From the NCBI RefSeq assembly GCF_001262505.1, contig NZ_KQ410746.1, positions 1 through 60,629 of the forward strand: a stretch of DNA of 60,629 bases. Reading direction: 5' to 3'. Below, one piece after another: positions 49,015 to 56,098 of this stretch (the first letter of the stretch is position 1; every line of letters begins with the position of its first letter). The notes under the pieces are model-generated. The model did no database searches and was not told where the DNA came from. It worked only from the letters and a program-made list of their open reading frames with translations. This stretch comes from Shinella sp. SUS2. GTDB lineage: Bacteria > Pseudomonadota > Alphaproteobacteria > Rhizobiales > Rhizobiaceae. Position numbers and translations under genes: made by a program.

Positions 49015-49310
49015 GACTTCCTCCCGAATTCCGGCCGCACGATCTTGTCGTCCGCATCGCGGGCAAGCCCGTTGAACTGATCGGTGGCAAGCTGATCCAC
49101 AACGGTGCGCCCGGAGCGGGCAGCATCGGCGAGCCTGCGCGCGCCGAGTTCGCGCTCATCGTTGACCGCCAGCTTGCGTATCACCGCGAGGCGAGAGACC
49201 AGAAGATCGTATGCCTGGCCGCTCATGATGATTTCATCCGCGCCGCAATGGGCGCTCAATTCCCTGATGAGAGTTTCAAGCTCATCGCTGGTGCTGCCGG
49301 GCAGGGACAT
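49011..49310 (-). CDS. Phage early protein downstream of MuB, unknown
   Basis: 99 aa. SLPGSTSDELETLIRELSAH, DLLVSRLAVIRKLAVNDERELGARRL is largely helical and charged. It overlaps the MuB stop by one base and is probably translated with it. No family is recognised. Confidence 0.55.
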   Translation of the reverse strand: MSLPGSTSDELETLIRELSAHCGADEIIMSGQAYDLLVSRLAVIRKLAVNDERELGARRLADAARSGRTVVDQLATDQFNGLARDADDKIVRPEFGRKS

Positions 49311-50332
49311 CAGATGTCCTCCACGTCGCGGTTCTTCCAGGCGGCTTCAAGATGCTTGCGCTCCAGCGTGCCGCCATCGCCGAGGCCGGCCATGTATGCA
49401 ATGCGAATGGTCCGGTCGATCTGGCCGAGGGCGCCGCCCTTCATGCCGATGCCGAAGAGGAATTTTACGCAGGACGGCTCGGTGATGCCCCAGGCGTCGA
49501 TGAAGGCGCGGACATCCTGTTCGCGACCCGGATCGCGCTTCAGGTTCTTGTCGATCCGGCGCAGGATCTGGTCGCGGCTGGCGGCGTTGCTGCCGCCCTG
49601 CGCCATCCGCTTGCGGATCTCGGCATTGCCGACGAGCGCGACACCGATTTTCCAGTTGTCCGAGAAGTAGCGAAACTGGTTGACGCTTTCCGTGTCGGCA
49701 TGCTGCGCCTCGTCCACGATGAGCAAAGCGCCGTCGCCGCCGGCCGCCAGGCGCTCGCCGATCGTATCGACCAGTTCCGCTTGGTTGAAGACCCGAACGG
49801 ACATCTTGCGCGCTAGCTGGTTCATGGCGCCATGCACGGTCTTGACCTTCGGGTGCAGGGTGACGAGATGCACATGCGGCCGTATCCGCTGGTATTCCCG
49901 GCAGGCGACGGTTTTGCCGCGCCCGGCATCCAGCGTGATGGTCACGAAGCCGGGCAAAGCCTGCGCCAGCGTGAGCGTCCGATGGATCTCCACGGCCGCG
50001 CGGGTTTTGAGGAACGGCGGGCTTTCCGGCATGATGGCTTCGAGCCCCGAGCGATCCTCGACCGCGTCGAGCCACCGCTGCACCATGGCATTCTGGTTTT
50101 CCAGCGCGCCCAGAAGGTTGCCCGAAAGCCACTGGTGGAACGAGCTTTCGGCCATGCCGATGCGCCGGCCCGTCTCCGCCTTCGTCCAGTTGTTGTGCTC
50201 GGCGATGCTTGCAATGCGGGGCCGCAGTTCCTCCCATACGCGAAGATCATCCGCGCTGTGCTTGGCCGCAAACTTGGTGCTCGGTTCGGGCAATTCCCAG
50301 TTTCCGGCACTTGTATTCAGGATATTCAGCAT
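49310..50332 (-). CDS. MuB-like AAA+ transposition target protein
   Basis: 340 aa. Residues 40-75 form a helix-turn-helix (NWTKAETGRRIGMAESSFHQ), as in Mu B. The ATPase has Walker A DAGRGKT at 135-141 and Walker B ALLIVDEAQH at 202-211. MuB polymerises on DNA, stimulates the MuA transposase and steers insertion away from phage DNA. AAGGAA precedes the ATG. The gap to muA contains a stem-loop with a plus-strand T-tract. Confidence 0.93.
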   Translation of the reverse strand: MLNILNTSAGNWELPEPSTKFAAKHSADDLRVWEELRPRIASIAEHNNWTKAETGRRIGMAESSFHQWLSGNLLGALENQNAMVQRWLDAVEDRSGLEAIMPESPPFLKTRAAVEIHRTLTLAQALPGFVTITLDAGRGKTVACREYQRIRPHVHLVTLHPKVKTVHGAMNQLARKMSVRVFNQAELVDTIGERLAAGGDGALLIVDEAQHADTESVNQFRYFSDNWKIGVALVGNAEIRKRMAQGGSNAASRDQILRRIDKNLKRDPGREQDVRAFIDAWGITEPSCVKFLFGIGMKGGALGQIDRTIRIAYMAGLGDGGTLERKHLEAAWKNRDVEDI

Positions 50333-50371
50333 TACAATGGTTCCTTGTCAGACCCCAGGAGGGGCGTTGTT

Positions 50372-50403
50372 GGGCTGGACTTACGTCCAGCCCGTTCTTT
50401 TTT
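50372..50403 (+). terminator. Plus-strand intrinsic terminator between muA and muB
   Basis: GGGCTGGAC-TTAC-GTCCAGCCC is a perfect 9-bp stem, followed on the plus strand by GTTC and TTTTTT. The neighbouring genes are read on the minus strand, where the T-tract is absent. It should stop antisense transcription entering muA from the left. In the sense transcript the stem may affect the muA/muB ratio. Confidence 0.75.
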
Positions 50404-50417
50404 CGGAACCGTACTCA

Positions 50418-52466
50418 CTACTTTTCGGCTCTGTTTCTCCGGCCAGGCGCACGATTTGCCGGGCCGGAATTCCCCTTCGGGAACGGGATGATCGAGCTGT
50501 CGCCCAAGATCATGGCGAGGCCGCGCGCCTGCGCTGCCTCGAATTCTTCCGCGCTCATTTCGTCGCTGACCGCATCCACTGCCGGCTCCAGCGCGAGGTT
50601 CCCCGTCACGATGCGGGTGACGGTCGGACGGATCGGTGCTGCCTCCTCGGGCGGGATGTCGGAACGATAGAGGTCGGCGACCTGGTCGGCGGTCAGCGTG
50701 CGGTGCAGGTCCGCCAGCACCTTCTTCTGCTTGCGCCAGTTGCGGCGGTTCTTCTCGTGGCGACCGGCGGCGGCCGTGTCGTTGAACCTGCCCTTGTCCG
50801 TGCAGGGTGCATCGCAGATGAAGCGGCCGTCCTTGTCGAAGACCTTGATAGGGGCGTGCAGCTTCTCCGGATCGAAGCGGATGGTGACCTGCTCGCCGGC
50901 ATGGTCGACCAAGGCATCGTGCCAATAGACGTTTTCCTTGTAGTGGATCTCGCCGTTGTTGGCGTAGGCGCGCCGCTTTGCCGCCGCGAGCATCCAGAGC
51001 ACGCGCTGCGCATCGCTCGCCCGCCGCACGATCGTCGCGGGATGGCGCATGCTTTCGGCAAAGGTCTCGTCGAAACTGCGCCCCTTCGCGGTCTCCGCCT
51101 TCCGCCCGACGCGCGCATTGTGCTCGGCGATGCATTCGGCGACATGCCGTTCCAGAACGTCGAGCGGCACGGCCCATTTCTGGTAGTTTTCGGGCTTGGC
51201 GTCCGGCTTGTTGCCGGTATAGGCGCCCGACATCGCCGGATGCTTGGAAATCTCCTCGGCAAGGTCTTTCCAGGCGCGCTCGATCGGCTTCGACTGGCCG
51301 GAATACGGCTTCGTGAAATGCGGCTCGATATCGAGCGTCTTCAAGAGGCCCGCAACCTCGCCCTCGATCTTCTTGAAGCGGTGGCGGCCTTCGGCCTGGC
51401 CCGAAATCATCTTCGAGGCGAAGGCCCGCCCGTTATCCATGTAAAGGTGCTCGGGGATGCCGTAATCCTCGATCATGTCGCCGATGCAAAGGCGAACGAC
51501 GTCCCACGTCTCGGCCTCGCACAGCCGCCAGGAGAGGATCTTGCTGGAATAGATGTCCTGCATGCCGATCAGGATGACGCGGTCGGAAACCTTCCTGTTG
51601 GCCTCCGGCACCCGCCAGGGCACCTTCACGAAGAGGTCGAGCTTGTGGCCGTCCGTATTGACCAGCTCCATGGCGTGCAGGTGCGTCTTGGTGCGGATCT
51701 GGGTCGGATAGAGCTGCTCTGCGCGCTTGCGGCCCTCACGGGTCAGAACACGCACCGCGCGCGGCACCTCGGCGTCCATGCGCCGGCGCAAGGCGCTCTC
51801 GGAAGCGATAGGCGTCCAGCCGTTCTTCTTGGCGCCCTTCACCATACGCCGGTAGCAAGCGGAAAATCCCGGTTTCTCCGGTCGCAGATAATCGGATTTG
51901 AGCGCCGCCCAGGCGCGCGGATCCATCGGTGCGCGCTCGCTGACAGTCCCGTCCTCGTACTTCGGGGCGAGCGCCGGCAGCCAGTCTTCCCGGTCCACGG
52001 CATTCAACGTCTGGCGAAGGCTGTAATAGGTCGATTTCGAAACCTTGAATTTCCGCAGGAGAGGCGCGAGCGTCTCGTCCATCGGTGGCGCGAGCGTGCC
52101 GAGCAGTTCCCGCTCCGCCATGGCCTTTTCGGCCGCGACGATCAGCGCATGCCGACGATGCGCCAGCTGCCGGTGCTCTTCCGGCATCGCTTCGAACACG
52201 CGCCAGTGCAGTGCACGCCGGGACTGCCGGCTCTCGTCGCGGGATTTCTCCACCGCCTCGATCCGGGCCAGCTTCGCCTGGGCGAGCGAGGGCAGCAACG
52301 AGACGTGGTATTCGAACCCGCCGCCGCGCGCCTGGAGCCTCTGCGCCTTACCCTCCTGAGCCTGCCAGCCCTCGCGGCCGGCCACGCCGTGAATGCCACG
52401 TTCTGTGGTTGGCAGGCCCGGAAGCTTGAGGCCCGCCAGCTCGGGGATCGTGAACCATTCCTTCAC
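50418..52466 (-). CDS. MuA-like DDE transposase
   Basis: 682 aa with a GTG start that overlaps the upstream stop (GTGA). The N-terminal 60 residues are the Mu-type winged-helix (EWFTIPELAGLKLPGLPTT). The catalytic triad is D272 (VNTDGHKLD), D344 (LYMDNGRAF) and E396 (KPIERAWKDL), almost the spacing of Mu D269/D336/E392. The C-terminal part after residue 560 is basic and Arg/Lys-rich, the region that in Mu binds MuB and ClpX. It cuts at TG/CA ends and makes 5-bp target duplications, as seen here at 17,485 and 57,219. Confidence 0.96.
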   Translation of the reverse strand: MKEWFTIPELAGLKLPGLPTTERGIHGVAGREGWQAQEGKAQRLQARGGGFEYHVSLLPSLAQAKLARIEAVEKSRDESRQSRRALHWRVFEAMPEEHRQLAHRRHALIVAAEKAMAERELLGTLAPPMDETLAPLLRKFKVSKSTYYSLRQTLNAVDREDWLPALAPKYEDGTVSERAPMDPRAWAALKSDYLRPEKPGFSACYRRMVKGAKKNGWTPIASESALRRRMDAEVPRAVRVLTREGRKRAEQLYPTQIRTKTHLHAMELVNTDGHKLDLFVKVPWRVPEANRKVSDRVILIGMQDIYSSKILSWRLCEAETWDVVRLCIGDMIEDYGIPEHLYMDNGRAFASKMISGQAEGRHRFKKIEGEVAGLLKTLDIEPHFTKPYSGQSKPIERAWKDLAEEISKHPAMSGAYTGNKPDAKPENYQKWAVPLDVLERHVAECIAEHNARVGRKAETAKGRSFDETFAESMRHPATIVRRASDAQRVLWMLAAAKRRAYANNGEIHYKENVYWHDALVDHAGEQVTIRFDPEKLHAPIKVFDKDGRFICDAPCTDKGRFNDTAAAGRHEKNRRNWRKQKKVLADLHRTLTADQVADLYRSDIPPEEAAPIRPTVTRIVTGNLALEPAVDAVSDEMSAEEFEAAQARGLAMILGDSSIIPFPKGNSGPANRAPGRRNRAEK

Positions 52467-52693
52467 GGCAGCTCCCCCGCCTTCTTTGCGGCAATGTAGG
52501 CGCGGATATCGGCTTCGTTGTCCTTGCAGAACACCAGCGTCTGGCGGATGGCGTAGATCCGCTCCATCAGCATTTCCGCCTCGACCTGTTTCATCCGGCC
52601 CTCGTGCACGAGGCGGGGATAGAGCTTCTCACGGTGCTTGATCTCGCGATCGATCTCGGAAATCTGCCCGATGATGGAAATCTTGCCCGCCAT
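52463..52693 (-). CDS. Small phage early protein upstream of MuA
   Basis: 76 aa, all helical and charged: ISIIGQISEIDREIKHREKL, MLMERIYAIRQTLVFCKD. It overlaps muA by 4 bp and the gene upstream by one base (TGATG), so the three are translationally coupled. Similar short coiled-coil genes precede the transposase in other Mu-like prophages of alphaproteobacteria. Function is unknown. Confidence 0.6.
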   Translation of the reverse strand: MAGKISIIGQISEIDREIKHREKLYPRLVHEGRMKQVEAEMLMERIYAIRQTLVFCKDNEADIRAYIAAKKAGELP

Positions 52694-53157
52694 CAGCGCC
52701 GCCCCCGCGATGTGATCGCGATCGGCCGCGCCTTCAGCAGCTTCAGCTCGGCGGTCAGCCTGCGCCGCTCCTGCTCCTTCAGCGCGATCTCGGCGAGAAA
52801 CGGCTCGTCGCCGAACAGCACGGTCACGCCCTGTATCGAGGCGGCCTCGTCCCAAAGCCAATGCGCCCCGGTGGCGTGCACCAGCGCGAGGAAGCGCGGC
52901 ATGGTGATGTCGTGGCCCGTCTTGCTCTCCGCCGTATAGGCGTCGATCGAGGCCTTGCTGATCGAGGGGAGGCCGAGATAGCGCGCCATCCGGGCGGCAA
53001 TCGTCGGGCGGTCGTACTGGCTTTCGCGGATCGCCCGCGACATCGCCTGCTTCAGCTTGGCGCGATACCGGTCGATATCGATCTGGCTGACCGGCGCGCG
53101 CACCGGAAACACCGGCTCTTTCCAGAAGTCGAGCTGCGAGGGGTCGGCAGACATCAA
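52693..53157 (-). CDS. Phage early protein, possible DNA-binding regulator
   Basis: 154 aa. DRPTIAARMARYLGLPSISKASIDAYTAES has the length and pattern of a helix-turn-helix of the XRE type, followed by PRFLALVHATGAHWLWDEAA, a segment that often follows such domains in repressors. The rest is helical (EIALKEQERRRLTAELKLLK). It may regulate the transposition genes; the assignment is tentative. It overlaps the parB-like gene by 4 bp. Confidence 0.6.
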   Translation of the reverse strand: MMSADPSQLDFWKEPVFPVRAPVSQIDIDRYRAKLKQAMSRAIRESQYDRPTIAARMARYLGLPSISKASIDAYTAESKTGHDITMPRFLALVHATGAHWLWDEAASIQGVTVLFGDEPFLAEIALKEQERRRLTAELKLLKARPIAITSRGRR

Positions 53158-54020
53158 GCGGCCTCCTCGAAGTCGAATTTCTCGCGGGCGTCGGCAAGCA
53201 GCGCGGCGATCCGGTCGAGCGTCGAAAGATCGGCCCGCTCCAGCAGCGCCGCCACCTTCGTCACGATTACTTCCTGCGGATCGGCGGCGATCGGCTTGGG
53301 CTTGTCCATCGCCAGCACCACCTTCAGGTCTGGCTCGAATTTAAGGGCGGCGGCGATGCCCGCCTGCTCGGCCTCCGGCATGGAGGCGAGCTTCAGGAGC
53401 TGCTTCTGATCGTCCTCGACGGGCGTACCGCGCAGGGCCGTGCGCAGGGCAGGGTGCAGCTTCTGGCCGATGGCGGTCACATATTTTAATGTGCTCTTGC
53501 CGAACCCGAGGCGCTCTTGAAGGCGCTCTGAAAGCTCTTTACCGGGGGCGAAGAAAACGGGGCAATCGTTGCCCTGTTTTCCCGAAGGCCAATCATTGGC
53601 CTTCGGGGATGTCTGCCCCACCTTGAGGTTCCTCGTTCGATCGATCTTTCCGTGCTTCTCCTCCCACATCTCGCGGAACTTCAGCACGAAGACGGCGCGG
53701 TCGAGCTTGGTCAGCGTGTTGCTGTAGATGTTTTCCGAAACCTCCATCAGCTGCGCGTCGATCGGCCCGGCCTCGACCACGAGCGCCTCGATCTCTTCCC
53801 ATTCGTTGATTTCCGCGCCGCGATACCTGTGCCCGCCGGCAACCAGCGTCCACGGCGTCTTGCCGCCATTGGCGGCGGGCGTCGCGCGCACCGTGATCGG
53901 CTTCATCAGCCCGACCTCGGCCATGTTGACGGCGAGCACCTGGGCGAACTCCTCGTCGATCGGCCGAAGCCGCTCGCCGATATGGATCTGCGAAAGGGGA
54001 ATGCTTTTCAGGGTCGCCAC
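53154..54020 (-). CDS. ParB/Srx-fold nuclease-domain protein
   Basis: 288 aa. The ParB N-terminal domain is clear: IPLSQIHIGERLRPIDEEFAQVLAVNMAEVGLMKPITVR, TLVAGGHRYRGAEINEWEEI, SENIYSNTLTKLDRAVFVLKF. The C-terminal half is helical and does not resemble the centromere-binding domain of chromosomal ParB. Such ParB-like proteins are often found in the early operon of rhizobial Mu-like phages, where their role is not known; regulation or nicking has been proposed for relatives. Confidence 0.82.
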   Translation of the reverse strand: MATLKSIPLSQIHIGERLRPIDEEFAQVLAVNMAEVGLMKPITVRATPAANGGKTPWTLVAGGHRYRGAEINEWEEIEALVVEAGPIDAQLMEVSENIYSNTLTKLDRAVFVLKFREMWEEKHGKIDRTRNLKVGQTSPKANDWPSGKQGNDCPVFFAPGKELSERLQERLGFGKSTLKYVTAIGQKLHPALRTALRGTPVEDDQKQLLKLASMPEAEQAGIAAALKFEPDLKVVLAMDKPKPIAADPQEVIVTKVAALLERADLSTLDRIAALLADAREKFDFEEAA

Positions 54021-54373
54021 TATGCGGCCTCCTCGGATGCGCGGATGGTCAGGAGCGCGCGCACGCGCGCCTTCATCCGGTCGTAATGCGATTGGAAACG
54101 CGGCTGCTGAAGCCGCCGGTCGATGGTCCTGAGCGCCCGGTTGATCGCCTCGCGCGAACGCTCCTCCACCTCGACGACACGCCGCTTCGGCCAGCCGACC
54201 TCGCGGATCATCAGGTGCATGGCGATCTGCCGCGCAAGCGCGGCGTCAAACCACTCATGCGGCGGATCGACGATGTCCCGGATCGAAAGGTGCGGAAACC
54301 CTTCGCTGACGGCGACGAGGCACGCATGCATCGTCGCCTCGTAAATCGCCTTCTGGTCAAACCGGTTCAGCAT
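54020..54373 (-). CDS. Small helix-turn-helix protein resembling DnaA domain IV
   Basis: 117 aa. DIVDPPHEWFDAALARQIAMHLMIREVGWPKRRV followed by RSREAINRALRTIDRRL resembles the C-terminal DNA-binding domain of DnaA (RQIAM-L-AREL..., then the helix preceding the TTVLHAxxKI motif), though the DnaA signature GRDHT is missing. It could be a phage protein that competes for or mimics DnaA boxes. The similarity is by eye. Confidence 0.5.
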   Translation of the reverse strand: MLNRFDQKAIYEATMHACLVAVSEGFPHLSIRDIVDPPHEWFDAALARQIAMHLMIREVGWPKRRVVEVEERSREAINRALRTIDRRLQQPRFQSHYDRMKARVRALLTIRASEEAA

Positions 54374-54705
54374 CCAGCACCGCCGTCCAGAACAGAGGCG
54401 ATCTCCCGAAGGGCCTCGGCGATAGTGCTATGTTCGGCCTGGGTGAAGCGACGAACCTTTGCCGTTGCTTCATCGTAGGACCGGCCTCGGCTTTCGCGCT
54501 CACCGACAATGCCAAAGACCAGCCAGTCCATTGAGACGTTTCTGTCGCGCGCCACGCGGACGAGATATTCCAGCGGAACGCTGTTGCGTGCCTTCCAGGC
54601 GGAAATTGTCGAGTGGCCGAGGCCGAGCACCTTCGCCAGCCCCTTTTCTGTCTCGGCTCCAACGGTGGACCGCATGCGGAGGACAATTTGTGCGGCGTCG
54701 ATCAT
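54367..54705 (-). CDS. CI-repressor-type helix-turn-helix protein
   Basis: 112 aa from the ATG at 54705. QIVLRMRSTVGAETEKGLAKVLGLGHSTISAWKARNSVPLEYLVRVARDRNVSMDWLVFG is the pattern of the phage CI repressor helix-turn-helix family (as in phage 186 and Mu-like prophages). It has no peptidase-type C-terminal domain. It is transcribed with the early genes, unlike the divergent repressor at 56099, and may be a second-level switch. It overlaps the genes on both sides. Confidence 0.75.
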   Translation of the reverse strand: MIDAAQIVLRMRSTVGAETEKGLAKVLGLGHSTISAWKARNSVPLEYLVRVARDRNVSMDWLVFGIVGERESRGRSYDEATAKVRRFTQAEHSTIAEALREIASVLDGGAGC

Positions 54706-54854
54706 GGCAGCACCCTGGATAGAACGATCGCGAGCGCTGCCACCAGGCCGGCAAACGGCACACCTGCCAGAAGCACGAAATCGGCCGTGCGGCAGATTGG
54801 CGAAAGAGCCGGGATAAAGGGATTTCTGTCTATTTCGGGCTGCTTTTTCGTCAT
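54702..54854 (-). CDS. Small membrane peptide (50 aa)
   Basis: The frame starts at ATG 54854 and ends with TGA overlapping the next start as ATGA (54702-54705). It encodes TKKQPEIDRNPFIPALSP followed by one hydrophobic segment, DFVLLAGVPFAGLVAALAIV. The 4-bp overlap typical of this operon is the main support; no strong ribosome site is seen. Function is unknown. Confidence 0.5.
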   Translation of the reverse strand: MTKKQPEIDRNPFIPALSPICRTADFVLLAGVPFAGLVAALAIVLSRVLP

Positions 54855-54915
54855 TGGCGACTCGGCCGTTTTCGGCTTCGATACGCGTCGAACCCCGGCA
54901 GGAAGGAGAACCCGC

Positions 54916-55503
54916 ATGGACCTGGACACATATGAAGACTGGGCAAGGGAAGAATGCCTGTTCATTGGCTCGCTCATGGAAAAGGAGGGCGTCATGACAA
55001 TTCTCGCGAGTTGCCTTCATCTCGGTGAGGAGGAAATTCGGGAGAGGGGCCGCTACCATCAGGACGTGGTCGATGACTTCTTCCACACGCCCCGGTCAAA
55101 ACGAGCAAAGCTGCTTGCCGGCATCGACGACAAGGAATATCTGCATGCCGTTCTGGTCCTATTGCTGCACGAAGCGCGACGCGCACTATTGCTGCTCGAA
55201 ACGCTCTGCAAATACGGGGTATCAGCCGGAGCGAACCCGTCGAAGAGCAGGATGATCGAGCAGGCTGCGGCTGCTCTGAGCGTGGCCTCTGCAGAATATC
55301 CGCCCTTATATCCGTTTGCCGAGGATCTGCCCTTCGGGATGAGCCTCGAATGGTTCGCCCCTCCGGCTCTGCGGAAAGGGGGCCAAGGCGCTCAAGCATC
55401 TCCTCGGGTGTCCACCGCCCGTAATCGGGGGGCGACGAAGCCAAAACCTCAAAGAGATCAGCCGAAGAGACCCCGCACGCAGGATCACTCTGACGATGAA
55501 TGA
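54916..55503 (+). CDS. Plus-strand gene embedded in the minus early operon, unknown function
   Basis: 195 aa with a strong GGAAGGAG site. Residues 1-150 look like a real acidic helical protein (TYEDWAREECLFIGSLMEKE, GRYHQDVVDDFFHTPRSKRA, LHAVLVLLLHEARRALLLLE). After residue 150, at about 55,365, the sequence turns into low-complexity basic residues that are the antisense of the minus-strand gene starting at 55,648. No family is recognised. Opposite orientation and own ribosome site suggest a moron or a lysogeny gene. Read-through would continue antisense across the Ner-like gene. Confidence 0.55.
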   Translation: MDLDTYEDWAREECLFIGSLMEKEGVMTILASCLHLGEEEIRERGRYHQDVVDDFFHTPRSKRAKLLAGIDDKEYLHAVLVLLLHEARRALLLLETLCKYGVSAGANPSKSRMIEQAAAALSVASAEYPPLYPFAEDLPFGMSLEWFAPPALRKGGQGAQASPRVSTARNRGATKPKPQRDQPKRPRTQDHSDDE

Positions 55504-55648
55504 GATCGCCTCGATAAAGGCGCTCCAGTTCCTCGGCGGTCAGAGAGCAATAGACTTTCTGAAGAAGCTTTCCCTGATTCAAAAAATATCTGCGGGCGCG
55601 GTTGTGGCGGCGCGCCGCGTCCTCGTCCCTGTAGGGAGGTTGCGCCAT
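54992..55648 (-). CDS. Early phage protein whose 3' half overlaps the plus-strand gene, unknown
   Basis: The frame is 218 codons long. The start is firm: ATG 55648 overlaps the Ner-like stop (TGATG). Residues 1-98 look genuine (RRYFLNQGKLLQKVYCSLTAEE, RQSDPACGVSSADLFEVLASS). Beyond residue 98, at about 55,355, the frame turns into Arg/Pro-rich sequence complementary to the plus-strand gene at 54,916. The original gene was probably about 100 codons and lost its natural stop when the plus-strand gene arrived, or the two overlap tail to tail. Confidence 0.55.
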   Translation of the reverse strand: MAQPPYRDEDAARRHNRARRYFLNQGKLLQKVYCSLTAEELERLYRGDLIHRQSDPACGVSSADLFEVLASSPPDYGRWTPEEMLERLGPLSAEPEGRTIRGSSRRADPRQTDIRADILQRPRSEQPQPARSSCSSTGSLRLIPRICRAFRAAIVRVALRAAIGPERHADIPCRRCRQAALLVLTGACGRSHRPRPDGSGPSPEFPPHRDEGNSRELS

Positions 55649-55974
55649 CACGCCGCCTCCGTCTCGGCCGCCATACGGCGTGCATAGCGATAGTTCTCGG
55701 CCGGCTGCGGGCTCTTGCGCGTGCCGTCCGCGTGATAGCGGGAGAACCACAGATGCTCGGGACGTCTTCCCAGCGCGGCGGCAATCGCCCGCTCGCCGGC
55801 AAGGTGCGGCTCGTGAACCGCATTGCCTGCAGTTCCGCGCGGCAGCTTGTAGTCCTCGTCGATCTGCGCAAGCGTCAGTTCCTTGCGCGCCAGCAGGTCG
55901 CGAATGCGGCCTACCTCTTTCAGTCGGCGCGCCTTGGCGCGCTCAAGCTTGCCGGTCTGATCGGCAGAGTGCAT
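55648..55974 (-). CDS. Ner-like DNA-binding protein (Nlp family)
   Basis: 108 aa from the ATG at 55974, with GAAGGA upstream. The order of LARKELTLAQIDEDYKLPRGTAGNAVHEP, GERAIAAALGRRPEHLWFSRYHADG matches Ner of Mu (recognition helix, then PEVIWPSRY). Ner represses the early and repressor promoters early in the lytic cycle. It is the first gene of the early operon, divergent from the repressor gene. The N-terminal extension (residues 1-30, very basic) is longer than in Mu Ner. Confidence 0.85.
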   Translation of the reverse strand: MHSADQTGKLERAKARRLKEVGRIRDLLARKELTLAQIDEDYKLPRGTAGNAVHEPHLAGERAIAAALGRRPEHLWFSRYHADGTRKSPQPAENYRYARRMAAETEAA

Positions 55975-55993
55975 AAAATGATCCTTCCAGAAG

Positions 55994-56019
55994 GGAGGCC
56001 CTGGCCGGCCTCCTTTTTT
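55994..56019 (+). terminator. Plus-strand intrinsic terminator ahead of the operator region
   Basis: GGAGGCC (55994-56000) pairs with GGCCTCC (56007-56013) and is followed by six Ts. It is oriented to stop plus-strand transcription before it reaches the operators and the repressor gene. The only nearby plus-strand source is the gene at 54,916. In the minus-strand direction the hairpin lies in the leader of the Ner transcript. Confidence 0.8.
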
Positions 56020-56053
56020 GGGGTGTTGAAATCTGCGAACACAGAAAGGAGTA

Positions 56054-56092
56054 ACCCAAAATGGGTGGTATGTAAACACCCAAATTGGGTGT
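56054..56092. promoter_or_regulatory. Twin operators between the Ner-like and repressor genes
   Basis: ACCCA-AAA-TGGGT at 56054-56066 and the perfect 17-bp palindrome ACACCCAAATTGGGTGT at 56076-56092 share the half-site ACCCA and have centres 24 bp apart. They fill the space just before the repressor start (56099). A TTTACA hexamer on the minus strand (56076-56071) could be the -35 box of the early promoter, and TATGTA (56069-56074) the -10 box of the repressor promoter. They are the likely targets of the repressor, the Ner-like protein or both. Confidence 0.75.
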
Positions 56093-56098
56093 GTATGA

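Noticed and set aside
49680..52499. A 939-codon plus-strand frame opposite muA and muB
   Set aside because: Spans two certain genes and a terminator on the other strand; composition is typical of a GC-rich shadow.
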